This document shows, piece after piece, positions 1 to 6,771 of a stretch of 16,551 nt of DNA (positions are counted from its first letter, which is position 1; each line of letters begins with the position of its first letter). The stretch spans positions 1 to 16,551 of the forward strand of contig JAJDTN010000270.1 of the NCBI GenBank assembly GCA_022827165.1. The letters are read 5' to 3'. Position numbers and translations under genes: made by a program. This DNA comes from Candidatus Latescibacterota bacterium. Lineage in GTDB: Bacteria > Latescibacterota > UBA2968 > UBA8231. The notes beneath the pieces were generated by a model. The model had not been told where the DNA came from. It was given only the letters and a program-made list of their open reading frames with translations, and did no database searches.

Positions 1-1
1 G

Positions 2-532
2 CTGGCCGCCGCCGGCGTCCACGCCTGCGAGACCCCCGTCGACGCCGTGAGCCGGCCCGTGGTCAACGACCATCCCGAGCGCATCAACCGCGACCCCGAC
101 GGGGCCACGGCCGTCCTCGCCAGGGTCCGCGAGCAGTCCCCCATCGACATCATCGAGCACGTGGCCGACCTCGACGACGCCTTCACCGCCTCGGTCGTCC
201 GCCACCGGGCCGTGGACGTGATCAACGTCATCCCCTCCCAGGGCGGCGGCGTGACCCGCGGCCAGCGCCTCATCCACACCGCCGGCAGCGGCGGCATCCC
301 CGCCCTCCTGGGCAGCACCGTCGAGCTCGGTCCGGGGACGGCCGCCTTCGTCCACCTCGCCGCGGCCTGCGCCAACGTCACCGTGCCCTCCGACCTCGTC
401 GCCCCGGGCCTGCTCGTGGACGACATCTGCGCCACCCCCTTCGAGTACCGCGACGGCGCCCTGGAGCCCCCGCCCGGTCCCGGCCTCGGCGTCGAGCTGG
501 ACGAAGCGAAGATGGAGAAATGGGCGGTGTGA
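2..532 (+). CDS. Enolase-superfamily enzyme (mandelate racemase/muconate lactonizing type), 3' part only
   Basis: The reading frame is open from the left edge, so the N-terminus lies outside the window; the GTG at position 47 is simply an in-frame Val. The visible 176 residues match the C-terminal half of the MR/MLE barrel. IDIIEHV carries the Glu that aligns with the third metal-binding acid, followed by the VDVINVIPSQGGGVTR strand-loop, the GIPALLGSTVELGPGTAA segment and an FRDGALxxPxGPGLGVELD-like ending (here EYRDGALEPPPGPGLGVELD). Family members abstract a proton alpha to a carboxylate using Mg2+, in racemisation, dehydration of acid sugars or cycloisomerisation. The substrate cannot be told because the N-terminal capping domain and the catalytic Lys/His region are missing. 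Its stop codon overlaps the start of the next gene (TGATG), so the two are probably co-transcribed. Confidence 0.88.
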   Translation: MAAAGVHACETPVDAVSRPVVNDHPERINRDPDGATAVLARVREQSPIDIIEHVADLDDAFTASVVRHRAVDVINVIPSQGGGVTRGQRLIHTAGSGGIPALLGSTVELGPGTAAFVHLAAACANVTVPSDLVAPGLLVDDICATPFEYRDGALEPPPGPGLGVELDEAKMEKWAV

Positions 533-1293
533 TGCGGCTCGTCCGGACAGCGGTGGCCGCCGCCGTCGTGATCGCGGCCCTCGCGGGAAGCGCCTGCCCC
601 GGGGACGCGGAGCTCTACTACCGCGGCGGGATCGTCTTCGACCTGTCCGAGGAGACGCGCTTCCTCGACGTGGACTGCACCAGCCAGAATCCAGCCGCCC
701 TCTACGGCTGCGGCGAGGGCATCGACGGCGCGCCTCTGGGGGCCGCGGGCGACTTCGGCTCCACCCCCGGGATCGAGATCGGCGTCGGCCGGGGGCTGGC
801 ATCGGTCCTGCGTTTCGAGGCCCTGGCCCAGTACCGACCCGGACTCTCCTTCCGGGGGCGGTCCAACTTCGTGCAGACCCGCGGCATCCAGGCGGCCTCG
901 GCCGAGTTGTCCTCCCTGTCGGGGCTGGTCGCCGCCTACCTGCAGTGGCCCGGCCGCGCCGGCCCCTTCCTCGGCGGCGGCGCCGGCCTGTCCCGCGTCG
1001 CCATCGGCGAGACCCGCCTGCGCTTCCGCACGACGGATACCATCGTCCCCGGGGCCCGGCGGCTGGGCTCCGTGTGGATGGTGACGGCCGGCGTGTCGGC
1101 GGGCCTGGGCCCGTGCTTCGTCCTCGATCTCGCCTGGCGCTACACGGAGTCCGGCGCCGTGGAGACCGGCCCCGGCAAGGGGCGGATCGTCTGGCGGGAC
1201 GGGAGCCACGAGCCGATTGAGCTCGACCTGGCCGAGACCGGCGCGGACCTGGCCACCCACGGCCTGCGCGCCTCCATCCGCTGGATCCCCTGA
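532..1293 (+). CDS. Signal-peptide-bearing outer-membrane beta-barrel-like protein
   Basis: The ATG at 532 overlaps the preceding stop (TGATG) and gives a clean secretion signal: MRLVRT, then a hydrophobic stretch rich in Ala and Val, ending near AGSA-CPGDA. An ATG at 520 would add only MGGV and is less natural. The Cys lies in GSAC and has no Leu at -3, so it is a poor lipobox and type I cleavage is more likely. The mature protein alternates polar and hydrophobic residues in short Gly-rich strands, such as GIEIGVGRGLASVLRFEALA, GPFLGGGAGLSRVAIG and CFVLDLAWRYTESG. It ends with strand LRASIRWIP, as expected for a small barrel of about eight strands. Cys pairs CTSQ/YGCG could form a loop disulfide. 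No specific family is recognised. It implies a Gram-negative envelope. Confidence 0.72.
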   Translation: MRLVRTAVAAAVVIAALAGSACPGDAELYYRGGIVFDLSEETRFLDVDCTSQNPAALYGCGEGIDGAPLGAAGDFGSTPGIEIGVGRGLASVLRFEALAQYRPGLSFRGRSNFVQTRGIQAASAELSSLSGLVAAYLQWPGRAGPFLGGGAGLSRVAIGETRLRFRTTDTIVPGARRLGSVWMVTAGVSAGLGPCFVLDLAWRYTESGAVETGPGKGRIVWRDGSHEPIELDLAETGADLATHGLRASIRWIP

Positions 1294-1304
1294 CGAGAGA
1301 CGGC

Positions 1305-1964
1305 GTGGCCCCCTTCACCCTCTACTTCGCCGGCGACCTCTTCGACCACAAGCACCTCACCGGCAACGCCCTGCTCGCCGGGGCGATCGAGGAGCACTCC
1401 GGGGGCCGCTACGCCTGCGTCGTGCCCCAGGACCTGGAGCAGTCCACGGAGCGCGCCGTCGACATCCGCAACCAGGACCTCAAGCAGGTCATGGCCTGCG
1501 ACCTCGGCCTGTTCAACTTCGACGGCACCGACCTGGACTCCGGCACGGTGGTGGAGTTCATGCTCGCCAAGATGCTGGACATCCCGTCGGTGGTCCTGCG
1601 CTCCGACTTCCGCTCCTCCGGCGACCAGGAGAAGGACGGCGACGACTGGAACCTGATGTGCTCCTTCTACCCGCGGGTCCGGGTGGTGAGCTTCAACGCC
1701 ATGGCGTGGTACCAGCAGGCGAGGCAGGGAGCGGAGGGGCCCGGCGGCGCCGAGGGCCGCTTCTACGCCAGGATCGCCGCCGCCGTCATCGAGCAGCTCG
1801 ACGCGGTGCGGGCCGAGGCGCCCGTCCTCGACGGCGACGCCCGCCGCCTGGAGGAGCTCTACCGCTGGGCGATGCGCTTTCCGGGGGGTGGCTTCGAGGC
1901 CTGTTGCGGCCCCGGCTTCGTGGAGCGGGTGATCGCGGACAAGCGGCGGAAGCAGCTGCTCTGA
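1305..1964 (+). CDS. Nucleoside 2-deoxyribosyltransferase-like protein
   Basis: This 219-residue protein starts at a GTG preceded by a purine-rich GAGAGA at 1295-1300. It begins with the nucleotide-binding strand LYFAGDLFDHKHLTGN, typical of the NDT family (PF05014). It continues with VMACDLGLFNFDG and the signature DLDSGTVVEFMLAKMLDIP. Within this, Glu84 aligns with the catalytic nucleophile and Asp78/Gly80/Thr81 with the D-x-GT-xxE core. Classical enzymes exchange bases on 2'-deoxyribonucleosides; many divergent homologues are hydrolases or have unknown substrates. At 219 residues it is longer than the core family (about 150), with an extra C-terminal helical part that includes YRWAMRFPGGGFEACCG. 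It follows the beta-barrel gene by 11 bp, so co-transcription is likely, but no pathway link is evident. Confidence 0.78.
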   Translation: MAPFTLYFAGDLFDHKHLTGNALLAGAIEEHSGGRYACVVPQDLEQSTERAVDIRNQDLKQVMACDLGLFNFDGTDLDSGTVVEFMLAKMLDIPSVVLRSDFRSSGDQEKDGDDWNLMCSFYPRVRVVSFNAMAWYQQARQGAEGPGGAEGRFYARIAAAVIEQLDAVRAEAPVLDGDARRLEELYRWAMRFPGGGFEACCGPGFVERVIADKRRKQLL

Positions 1965-2106
1965 GCGACCTCTCGGGCGGTATGCACCATCACTCGCCGG
2001 CCCTGGAGCAGCTTGGCCGCGTAGCTCCGGCCGCCTCGGCCGCCGCGCTCTTGCCGCCGTAGCTGCAGCAGCGCGTGGGGCTCGCGCGCTGGCCGCGGAC
2101 CCCGAG

Positions 2107-3222
2107 TCAGACGATCTCGTCGTACAGCTCTTCCAGCGCCGCGCACTGCACCGGAGCGTTGTAGCTGCCCTCCACGTGGCGGCGGCCCTCCCGCCCCATC
2201 TCCGGCCATCGGGCCGGATCCTCCACCATGGCGCCGATGCACCCGGCCAGGGCTTCCACGTCGCCCTCCGGCGCCAGCAGTCCGCTGCGGCCGTCGAGGA
2301 CGTACTCGGGGATGTCGGCGTGGCGGGTGGCCACCACCGGCAGGCCGGAGGCCTGGGCGTCGAGGAGCACCACCGGGGCCCCGCCCTCGCCGTCGCCGTC
2401 GGCGGCGGTGAGGCTGGCCTGCAGCAGCACGTGGCAGCGCTCCATCTCCTCGAGGACCCGCTCGTAGGGCAGGGCGCCGAGGAGGCGCACCCGCTCCCCC
2501 AGGCCGGAGCGTTCCACCGCCTCCAGGACCCGCGCCCTCTCGGGACCGTCCCCGATCAGCACCACCTCGCAGGGGAAGGGGCGGGCCTCCCGCGCCCGGC
2601 CCACGGCCATCAGCGCCTGGGGGATGCCCTTCTTCTCCCGGAAGGAGGCGCAGATCAGGAAGCGCACCGCCTCCGCCGGCTCACGCGGCCGGAAGGGGAT
2701 CTCCGCCGCCTCCACCCCGAGGCGGTGGACGCGCACCTTGCCGGGCGGACACCCGGCCTCCACCAGGCGCCGCCCCATGGCCCCGCCCTCCACCAGGACC
2801 GCGTCCGCCTCCTCGAAGAGCCGGCGGTAGCGCCGCAGCCAGCGCGGGTAGCGCAGGTAGCGGGTGCCGTCCTCGCCGTAGAAGCTGACCACCATGGGCA
2901 GGCCCGCGGCCTTGCGGGCGCGCTGGCAGAAGTGGCCCTGGTAGCCGAAGTGGGCGTGGATCAGGGACGCCCCCTCCCGCTTCAGCAGGCCGCCGTAGAA
3001 GGGGTATTGCCCCGTCGTCTTGCGCACCAGCCGGTTGGCCCACCGGCGCGGCGCGGACCAGGCGCCGGCGTCGTGGACCGCGGCCACGGGGAAGCTGTCG
3101 AGGTTCTGCGTCTCCTGGGTGAGCACCACCGGGCGGTAGCGCTTCAGGTGGGCGATCTGGGCGTGGATCCACCGCGCCGTGAGCGGCAGGTAGGGGGTGA
3201 CGCAGTGGGCGACGGTCTTCAC
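2107..3222 (-). CDS. Glycosyltransferase, GT4 type (GT-B fold)
   Basis: This 371-residue cytoplasmic enzyme starts at a GTG (3222), 7 bp after the creatininase-family stop, and probably belongs to the same transcript. The N-terminal acceptor domain has HAHFGYQG (residues 89-96) and FYGED (114-118). The C-terminal nucleotide-sugar domain has ASFREKKGI (192-200, with the basic residues that usually contact the donor diphosphate), VVLIGDGPERAR (220-231) and VRLLGALPYERVLEEM. It also has the GEGGAPVVLLDAQASGLPVV block (277-297), corresponding to the family's E-x7-E motif with Glu279 first; the second acid is Asp288 instead of the commoner Glu. The layout matches WcaL/EpsF-like exopolysaccharide transferases. 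The donor and acceptor sugars cannot be predicted. It fits with the other surface-glycan genes at 10.9-15.9 kb. Confidence 0.9.
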   Translation of the reverse strand: MKTVAHCVTPYLPLTARWIHAQIAHLKRYRPVVLTQETQNLDSFPVAAVHDAGAWSAPRRWANRLVRKTTGQYPFYGGLLKREGASLIHAHFGYQGHFCQRARKAAGLPMVVSFYGEDGTRYLRYPRWLRRYRRLFEEADAVLVEGGAMGRRLVEAGCPPGKVRVHRLGVEAAEIPFRPREPAEAVRFLICASFREKKGIPQALMAVGRAREARPFPCEVVLIGDGPERARVLEAVERSGLGERVRLLGALPYERVLEEMERCHVLLQASLTAADGDGEGGAPVVLLDAQASGLPVVATRHADIPEYVLDGRSGLLAPEGDVEALAGCIGAMVEDPARWPEMGREGRRHVEGSYNAPVQCAALEELYDEIV

Positions 3223-3229
3223 GCCGCCG

Positions 3230-4126
3230 TCAGCCCCCGTGAACGTCTCCCGACGTCTCCGGCGGTCCGTGCTGCCCCCACGGCATCGGCATCGACGGCC
3301 GCTCCCCGTGGTGGTCGCCCCTCGGCGGCTTGGGCCGGGAGCCGAACTCCTCCACCCAGCGGGCCAGCTGCCGGGACGCTTCCTCCACGGCGAGGCGCCC
3401 CTTCTCGCGGCTGGCCAGGCTGGCCTCCCCGAGGACGCCGCTGTCCGAGTAGCTCGCCGTCCACGAGGTGACCTGCGCCGGGCACGAGCCCAGCAAGTCG
3501 GTCCAGTGGAAGTCGGACTCGTAGCGGTGGAAGGCGACCTCGCCGTCGGCGATGCGGTCCTCGCGGACGTTGTCCGGGTCGAGGTGGAGGTAGACGGAGG
3601 TCTCCAGCTCGCAGGCGTGGGAGCAGCCGCCCGGGAACTTGCTCTCCCGCCAGCCCTTCATGAACTCCGGGTCCACCCCCAGCAGGCTCCACCAGCTCAG
3701 GAAGCTGCACTCGGCGTCGGTCTCCAGGTTCACGCGCCGCGCCGCCAGGTCGAGGTTGGGGGCGTTCGAGCCGTGGCCGTTGAGGAACAGGATCTTCTTG
3801 AAGCCGTGATAGGCGAGGCTGCGCCCCACGTCGACGACGAACTTGATGAAGTGCTCCCAGTGGATGTTGACGGTGCCGGGGAAGTCCATCACGTGGGCCG
3901 TGTACCCGTGGACGATGGGTGGCATGACCAGCACCCTGTCGGGCATGAGACGGGCGGCGGCGTGGGCCACCCCCGTTGGGCAGACCACGTCCACGTCGAG
4001 GGGCAGGTGCGGGCCGTGCTGCTCGGTGGAGCCGATGGGCGCGATCACCGGCTTGCCCGCGGCCACGGCCTCGTTGATCTCGGGCCAGGTGAGCTTCTCG
4101 TAACGCCAGGGTTCGGCTCTGGGCAT
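3230..4126 (-). CDS. Creatininase-family amidohydrolase
   Basis: The chosen ATG at 4126 is preceded by GAGGAGA with a 6-nt spacer; an ATG at 4168 would add 14 Pro/Arg-rich residues and is rejected. The 298-residue product shows the family's metal-site motifs in order: IGSTEQHGPHLPLDVD (residues 31-46, with Glu35, His37 and Asp44/Asp46), FLNGHGSN (114-121, His118) and SHACELETS (169-177, Glu173). Families of this fold hydrolyse cyclic or linear amides (creatinine, mycofactocin precursor peptide, FAPy intermediates) using two divalent metals. The exact substrate is not evident, and no mycofactocin or riboflavin genes are near. The C-terminal tail after residue 265 is rich in Pro, Gly and His and looks disordered. 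It is upstream of and closely coupled to the GT4 gene. Confidence 0.9.
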   Translation of the reverse strand: MPRAEPWRYEKLTWPEINEAVAAGKPVIAPIGSTEQHGPHLPLDVDVVCPTGVAHAAARLMPDRVLVMPPIVHGYTAHVMDFPGTVNIHWEHFIKFVVDVGRSLAYHGFKKILFLNGHGSNAPNLDLAARRVNLETDAECSFLSWWSLLGVDPEFMKGWRESKFPGGCSHACELETSVYLHLDPDNVREDRIADGEVAFHRYESDFHWTDLLGSCPAQVTSWTASYSDSGVLGEASLASREKGRLAVEEASRQLARWVEEFGSRPKPPRGDHHGERPSMPMPWGQHGPPETSGDVHGG

Positions 4127-4132
4127 GGGGGT

Positions 4133-4139
4133 TCTCCTC
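4133..4139 (-). promoter_or_regulatory. Ribosome binding site fixing the creatininase-family start
   Basis: On the minus strand GAGGAGA lies 6 nt before the ATG at 4126. It supports this start over the in-frame ATG at 4168, which has no comparable purine tract. Confidence 0.75.
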
Positions 4140-4214
4140 GGTTGGGGGTCGGGGTGCGGTCGGATCACTCCAGCAGCGCTTTCAGCAACTGGCGTTGACG
4201 CGCCGCCGGCCAGC

Positions 4215-4988
4215 TCAATCCGGCTGCAGGCGAAACGTCACTCTGACGAATCGGTTGTGTTCGTCGCTGACGAGATCCGGCTCGGTCCCGTTGAAGCCCA
4301 TCATCGCATGCCGCATCGTCAACCATCCTCGCCCCCGGCGTTCCATGAGTCCGCTGACGACCATGGCGTTCGCCATCATTTCGTTGCGGGAGCGAGGCGC
4401 GCCGCCATTGCGCGCCTGTTCGACGGTCATGTGGTTCGGCAGAGCTCCCGGACTCGTCACCACGATGCGGTCGTCGAACACTTCCAGCAGCACCTGAGAG
4501 CCGGTGATGGCGTAGTCCCGGTGGATGACGGCGTTGACCAGGGCTTCGCGCAACGCGTTCTCCGGGATCGCCGGAATGTCCCTGCGATAGAGACCCTGGT
4601 AGCTCTCTTTCCTCCCAAGGCTGCGAAACCAGCCCATGGCGCGGTTCACCTGATCTTCCAGTCGTCCCTTCCCTTCTGCGGCGGTCAGCACCTCCGCGGC
4701 CTGGTCCGAGCCGCCGTAGGCGGCGCATTGCACGAACAGGCTCAGGGTGTGGGGATGCGCCTGCGGATCTCTACCGAACACCATCAGCCCGTACAGCGTG
4801 GGGCGAAGTATGCCGTCGAAGTCGTCGACGACGCTGGCGTTGCGCAAGTCGTGCTCGCGAGCCGGCTGCGGCGCCTGTTCGGTGTCGAGGCCCTGTGCCT
4901 CCATGAAGGACCGCACGGCGCCGAAATCGATGTCATCGACCACTGCCGAGGGGACGACCTGCTTCTCGGTAAGGACGAACCACTTCAT
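4215..4988 (-). CDS. RecG-like / HATPase_c_4 protein lacking its AlbA_2 domain (COG2865-like, truncated)
   Basis: The 257-residue product matches the C-terminal two thirds of COG2865 proteins, which usually join an N-terminal AlbA_2 (Schlafen-type, putative DNA/RNA-binding) domain to a GHKL-type ATP-binding domain. Seen here are the linker region with PTLYGLMVFGRDPQ and the N-box-like helix NALREALVNAVIHRDY. They are followed by VVTSPGALPNHMT (ATP-lid Gly motif), RSRNEMMANAMVVSGLMERRGRGW and a final strand FVRVTFRLQPD. The AlbA_2 half is absent. The ATG at 4988 is immediately preceded by an in-frame TAG, and the three minus-strand frames of 4989-5100 all hold stops and no AlbA_2-like sequence. 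GGGAG lies 7 nt before the ATG, so the short form can be translated. It could be a real short form or the remnant of a longer gene. Full-length relatives often act as transcription regulators or occur in defence islands. It is the third gene of the central cassette. Confidence 0.72.
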   Translation of the reverse strand: MKWFVLTEKQVVPSAVVDDIDFGAVRSFMEAQGLDTEQAPQPAREHDLRNASVVDDFDGILRPTLYGLMVFGRDPQAHPHTLSLFVQCAAYGGSDQAAEVLTAAEGKGRLEDQVNRAMGWFRSLGRKESYQGLYRRDIPAIPENALREALVNAVIHRDYAITGSQVLLEVFDDRIVVTSPGALPNHMTVEQARNGGAPRSRNEMMANAMVVSGLMERRGRGWLTMRHAMMGFNGTEPDLVSDEHNRFVRVTFRLQPD

Positions 4989-5100
4989 CTATCTGCTCCC
5001 GCCGCGTGGATCGTCAAGAGGAGCTCGGCGTCATGTTGCCGTCCTCATCGAGGATACAGCGACTTACGCAAGAGTACAAGTGCCAATCCTTAACGGAGCA

Positions 5101-6672
5101 CTAGATCTGCCTGGGTGTGGCCAGATCCTTGGCGAGGCTCTCACAGAGGCTGATCGCCGACAGACAGAATGAGGCAGCCATCGGCACGGTTACAGTGCTT
5201 TGTCCCGGGTGCTGCCCGAAGTTGCCAACCGACTGGAGGTGGTCCAGGAGCAAGCACGTCGGCTTCGTTACGAACTTCGAGACAGGGTCGTGCTCCTCTG
5301 TGCCTGTGATCTGACGCAGTACTCCACACTGCCGCCCGCGGCTTCGGGGGATCCGGCCCCCTTCGAACTTCACCCCGACGGTCTTCCAGTCTCTCGGCAG
5401 GTCTGTTCTGGTCGCCAGCTCGGCATCCCAGATCAGATCCAGGGCCCGTTCAGCGATGCGCCGGGCCCAGACCACGGAATGGGCCGGCTCCGGCTGCAAG
5501 TCTCGAATGGCGTGTCGGACATAGCCCACAAGCTCGGGATCCGCCCCTTCGACCTGATCAAGACGGAGCTCGAGAAGGCTTCGGATGTTGCCCTCGAAGC
5601 GCTCCGCTTCTCCGAATAGCCGCCGCAGGTTCCCCACTTCGTCCGCTTCCTGCCGGGCATACCGGTCCATCAAGCGACAGGACGACCGCAGCTTGTTTCC
5701 TGACGAACGGGCGAACCCTCGCAGTTCGAGGTCCCGCCTCCGCTGGTCCGGCACTTCGGAGAGTGGCACCTCGCCGCCGGCGAGTTCGGCCAGATCGGAC
5801 CGAAGCTCGATTGGACAGTCATCCCACAGAGCTGCGAGCAGATCTCGCTTTTCTTCCGAGGTTTCCTCTGCGACGGCGTCCACCTCGGGCTTGGAGAGCG
5901 ATGTGCCTCCAGGTGATCCATCGCGGAGCCGCCCTGCCAGACCGGCTGCCAGAATCGGAACCCCGCCGGTCCAGTTGGCAATTTCCTTGAGGGCAGACCT
6001 GTCCAAGGTGGCGCCATGTAGTTTGAGGGGATCGAGGAAACCGCTCCAGTCACGGTCCTCCAAGCAACCGACCTCCAACGGGGCGTCGTAGAAAATCTCC
6101 CAGAAGTCCGATGTCCGGGACTCCTCGGTCATGCAGAGTTCTCGGAGTCTGCGCCGGCTTCCCGTCACAAAGCGGAGGCTGGCCTTCTGGCCGAGATCAC
6201 GCATTTCGTCCCAGAGATTCCTCGTGATGCCACTCCCTGCGAGAACGTGGTCGAACCCGTCGAGTACTGCGAGGAGGCGCAGCCCCTTGCTCTCCATATC
6301 GTCGAAGACGAGCTGAAGAAGATCGCGCAGCCCTTCCTCTTCGAGCTCCAGATACTCGGCAAGCTCAGGCTGCGACGGTTCGAGGGCAGCCTTGATTCGT
6401 TCAGCAAACTGCCGGCGAAAGTCGTCATCCGTCATGGGAGTGCCGTGCCGGAGATCCCAATACAATGAGGTGACGTAGTGATCGCCGGCGTCCTTGAAGT
6501 GGAAAGCGAGATGGTTCAGAAGCACCGACTTTCCGAACAACCGAGGGCCTGTGACACACATGTGATCCGGCGTCGGCTTGGTCAGGTGGCGGCCCAGCTC
6601 CTCGAAGAGCCGCTCGCGGCCGAGCATCGGCGGGATTCCCACGCCCAAGACCTGGTAGGTGCCGTCGCTCAT
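5101..6672 (-). CDS. STAND/AAA-type NTPase with C-terminal DUF4145/HEPN-like domain
   Basis: The start at 6672 (MSDGTYQVLG) has GGAGGG 7 nt upstream; a GTG at 6750 would add 26 residues without a good site. The 523-residue product begins with PPMLGRERLFEEL, followed by Walker A GPRLFGKSV (residues 42-50). Walker B is LLAVLDGFDHVL (Asp138), with Gly139 where a catalytic acid is usual and Asp141 two residues further on. A sensor-like FVTGSRRRLREL follows at about 168-179. Residues about 232-246 (ALKEIANWTGGVPIL) resemble the GxP helical lid of STAND ATPases, and about 284-339 look like a winged helix. The C-terminal 145 residues are helical, with ARRIAERALDLIW and SVGNFGQHPG (about 481-490), a pattern like the GN-xx-H turn of DUF4145/HEPN-like domains. 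No canonical HEPN R-x4-6-H nuclease motif is seen. It lies 99 bp downstream of the fusion gene and probably forms one functional unit with it. Confidence 0.75.
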   Translation of the reverse strand: MSDGTYQVLGVGIPPMLGRERLFEELGRHLTKPTPDHMCVTGPRLFGKSVLLNHLAFHFKDAGDHYVTSLYWDLRHGTPMTDDDFRRQFAERIKAALEPSQPELAEYLELEEEGLRDLLQLVFDDMESKGLRLLAVLDGFDHVLAGSGITRNLWDEMRDLGQKASLRFVTGSRRRLRELCMTEESRTSDFWEIFYDAPLEVGCLEDRDWSGFLDPLKLHGATLDRSALKEIANWTGGVPILAAGLAGRLRDGSPGGTSLSKPEVDAVAEETSEEKRDLLAALWDDCPIELRSDLAELAGGEVPLSEVPDQRRRDLELRGFARSSGNKLRSSCRLMDRYARQEADEVGNLRRLFGEAERFEGNIRSLLELRLDQVEGADPELVGYVRHAIRDLQPEPAHSVVWARRIAERALDLIWDAELATRTDLPRDWKTVGVKFEGGRIPRSRGRQCGVLRQITGTEEHDPVSKFVTKPTCLLLDHLQSVGNFGQHPGQSTVTVPMAASFCLSAISLCESLAKDLATPRQI

Positions 6673-6679
6673 GGCTGAT

Positions 6680-6685
6680 CCCTCC
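6680..6685 (-). promoter_or_regulatory. Ribosome binding site deciding the small NTPase start
   Basis: GGAGGG on the minus strand, 7 nt before the ATG at 6672. This is the strongest Shine-Dalgarno-like site in the central cassette and the reason the shorter N-terminus is preferred. Confidence 0.75.
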
Positions 6686-6724
6686 ATCGTTTCCTGGATC
6701 CGTTCACTTCCCACGGTCGGTACA

Positions 6725-6746
6725 ATGGCCTCAGTCTTTCGGCCAT
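6725..6746 (-). terminator. Short hairpin between fusion gene and small NTPase gene
   Basis: Perfect 6-bp arms ATGGCC/GGCCAT with a 10-nt loop lie 25 nt past the fusion gene's stop and 53 nt before the next start. No T-run follows, so it is a weak terminator or attenuator at best. It may only tune expression between the two cassette genes, or be chance in GC-rich DNA. Confidence 0.25.
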
Positions 6747-6771
6747 CCACTGCCGCCGGAGCAGTCCGTCG

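Noticed and set aside
1954..2013. Inverted repeat AGCTGCTC/GAGCAGCT between convergent genes
   Set aside because: The arms are perfect but the loop is 44 nt and no T-run follows, so I do not call it a terminator.
2176..4198. Long plus-strand open frames opposite the GT4 and creatininase-family genes
   Set aside because: They are His/Ala/Gly/Arg-rich antisense shadows of high-GC coding sequence with no recognisable domain. The minus-strand frames carry clear family motifs.
4165..4214. Possible frameshift extending the RecG-like protein by LSWPAARQRQLLKALLE
   Set aside because: The -1 frame after the stop at 4215 reads plausibly for 17 residues, but nothing shows that family members need this tail, and the preceding frame ends in a normal C-terminal strand.
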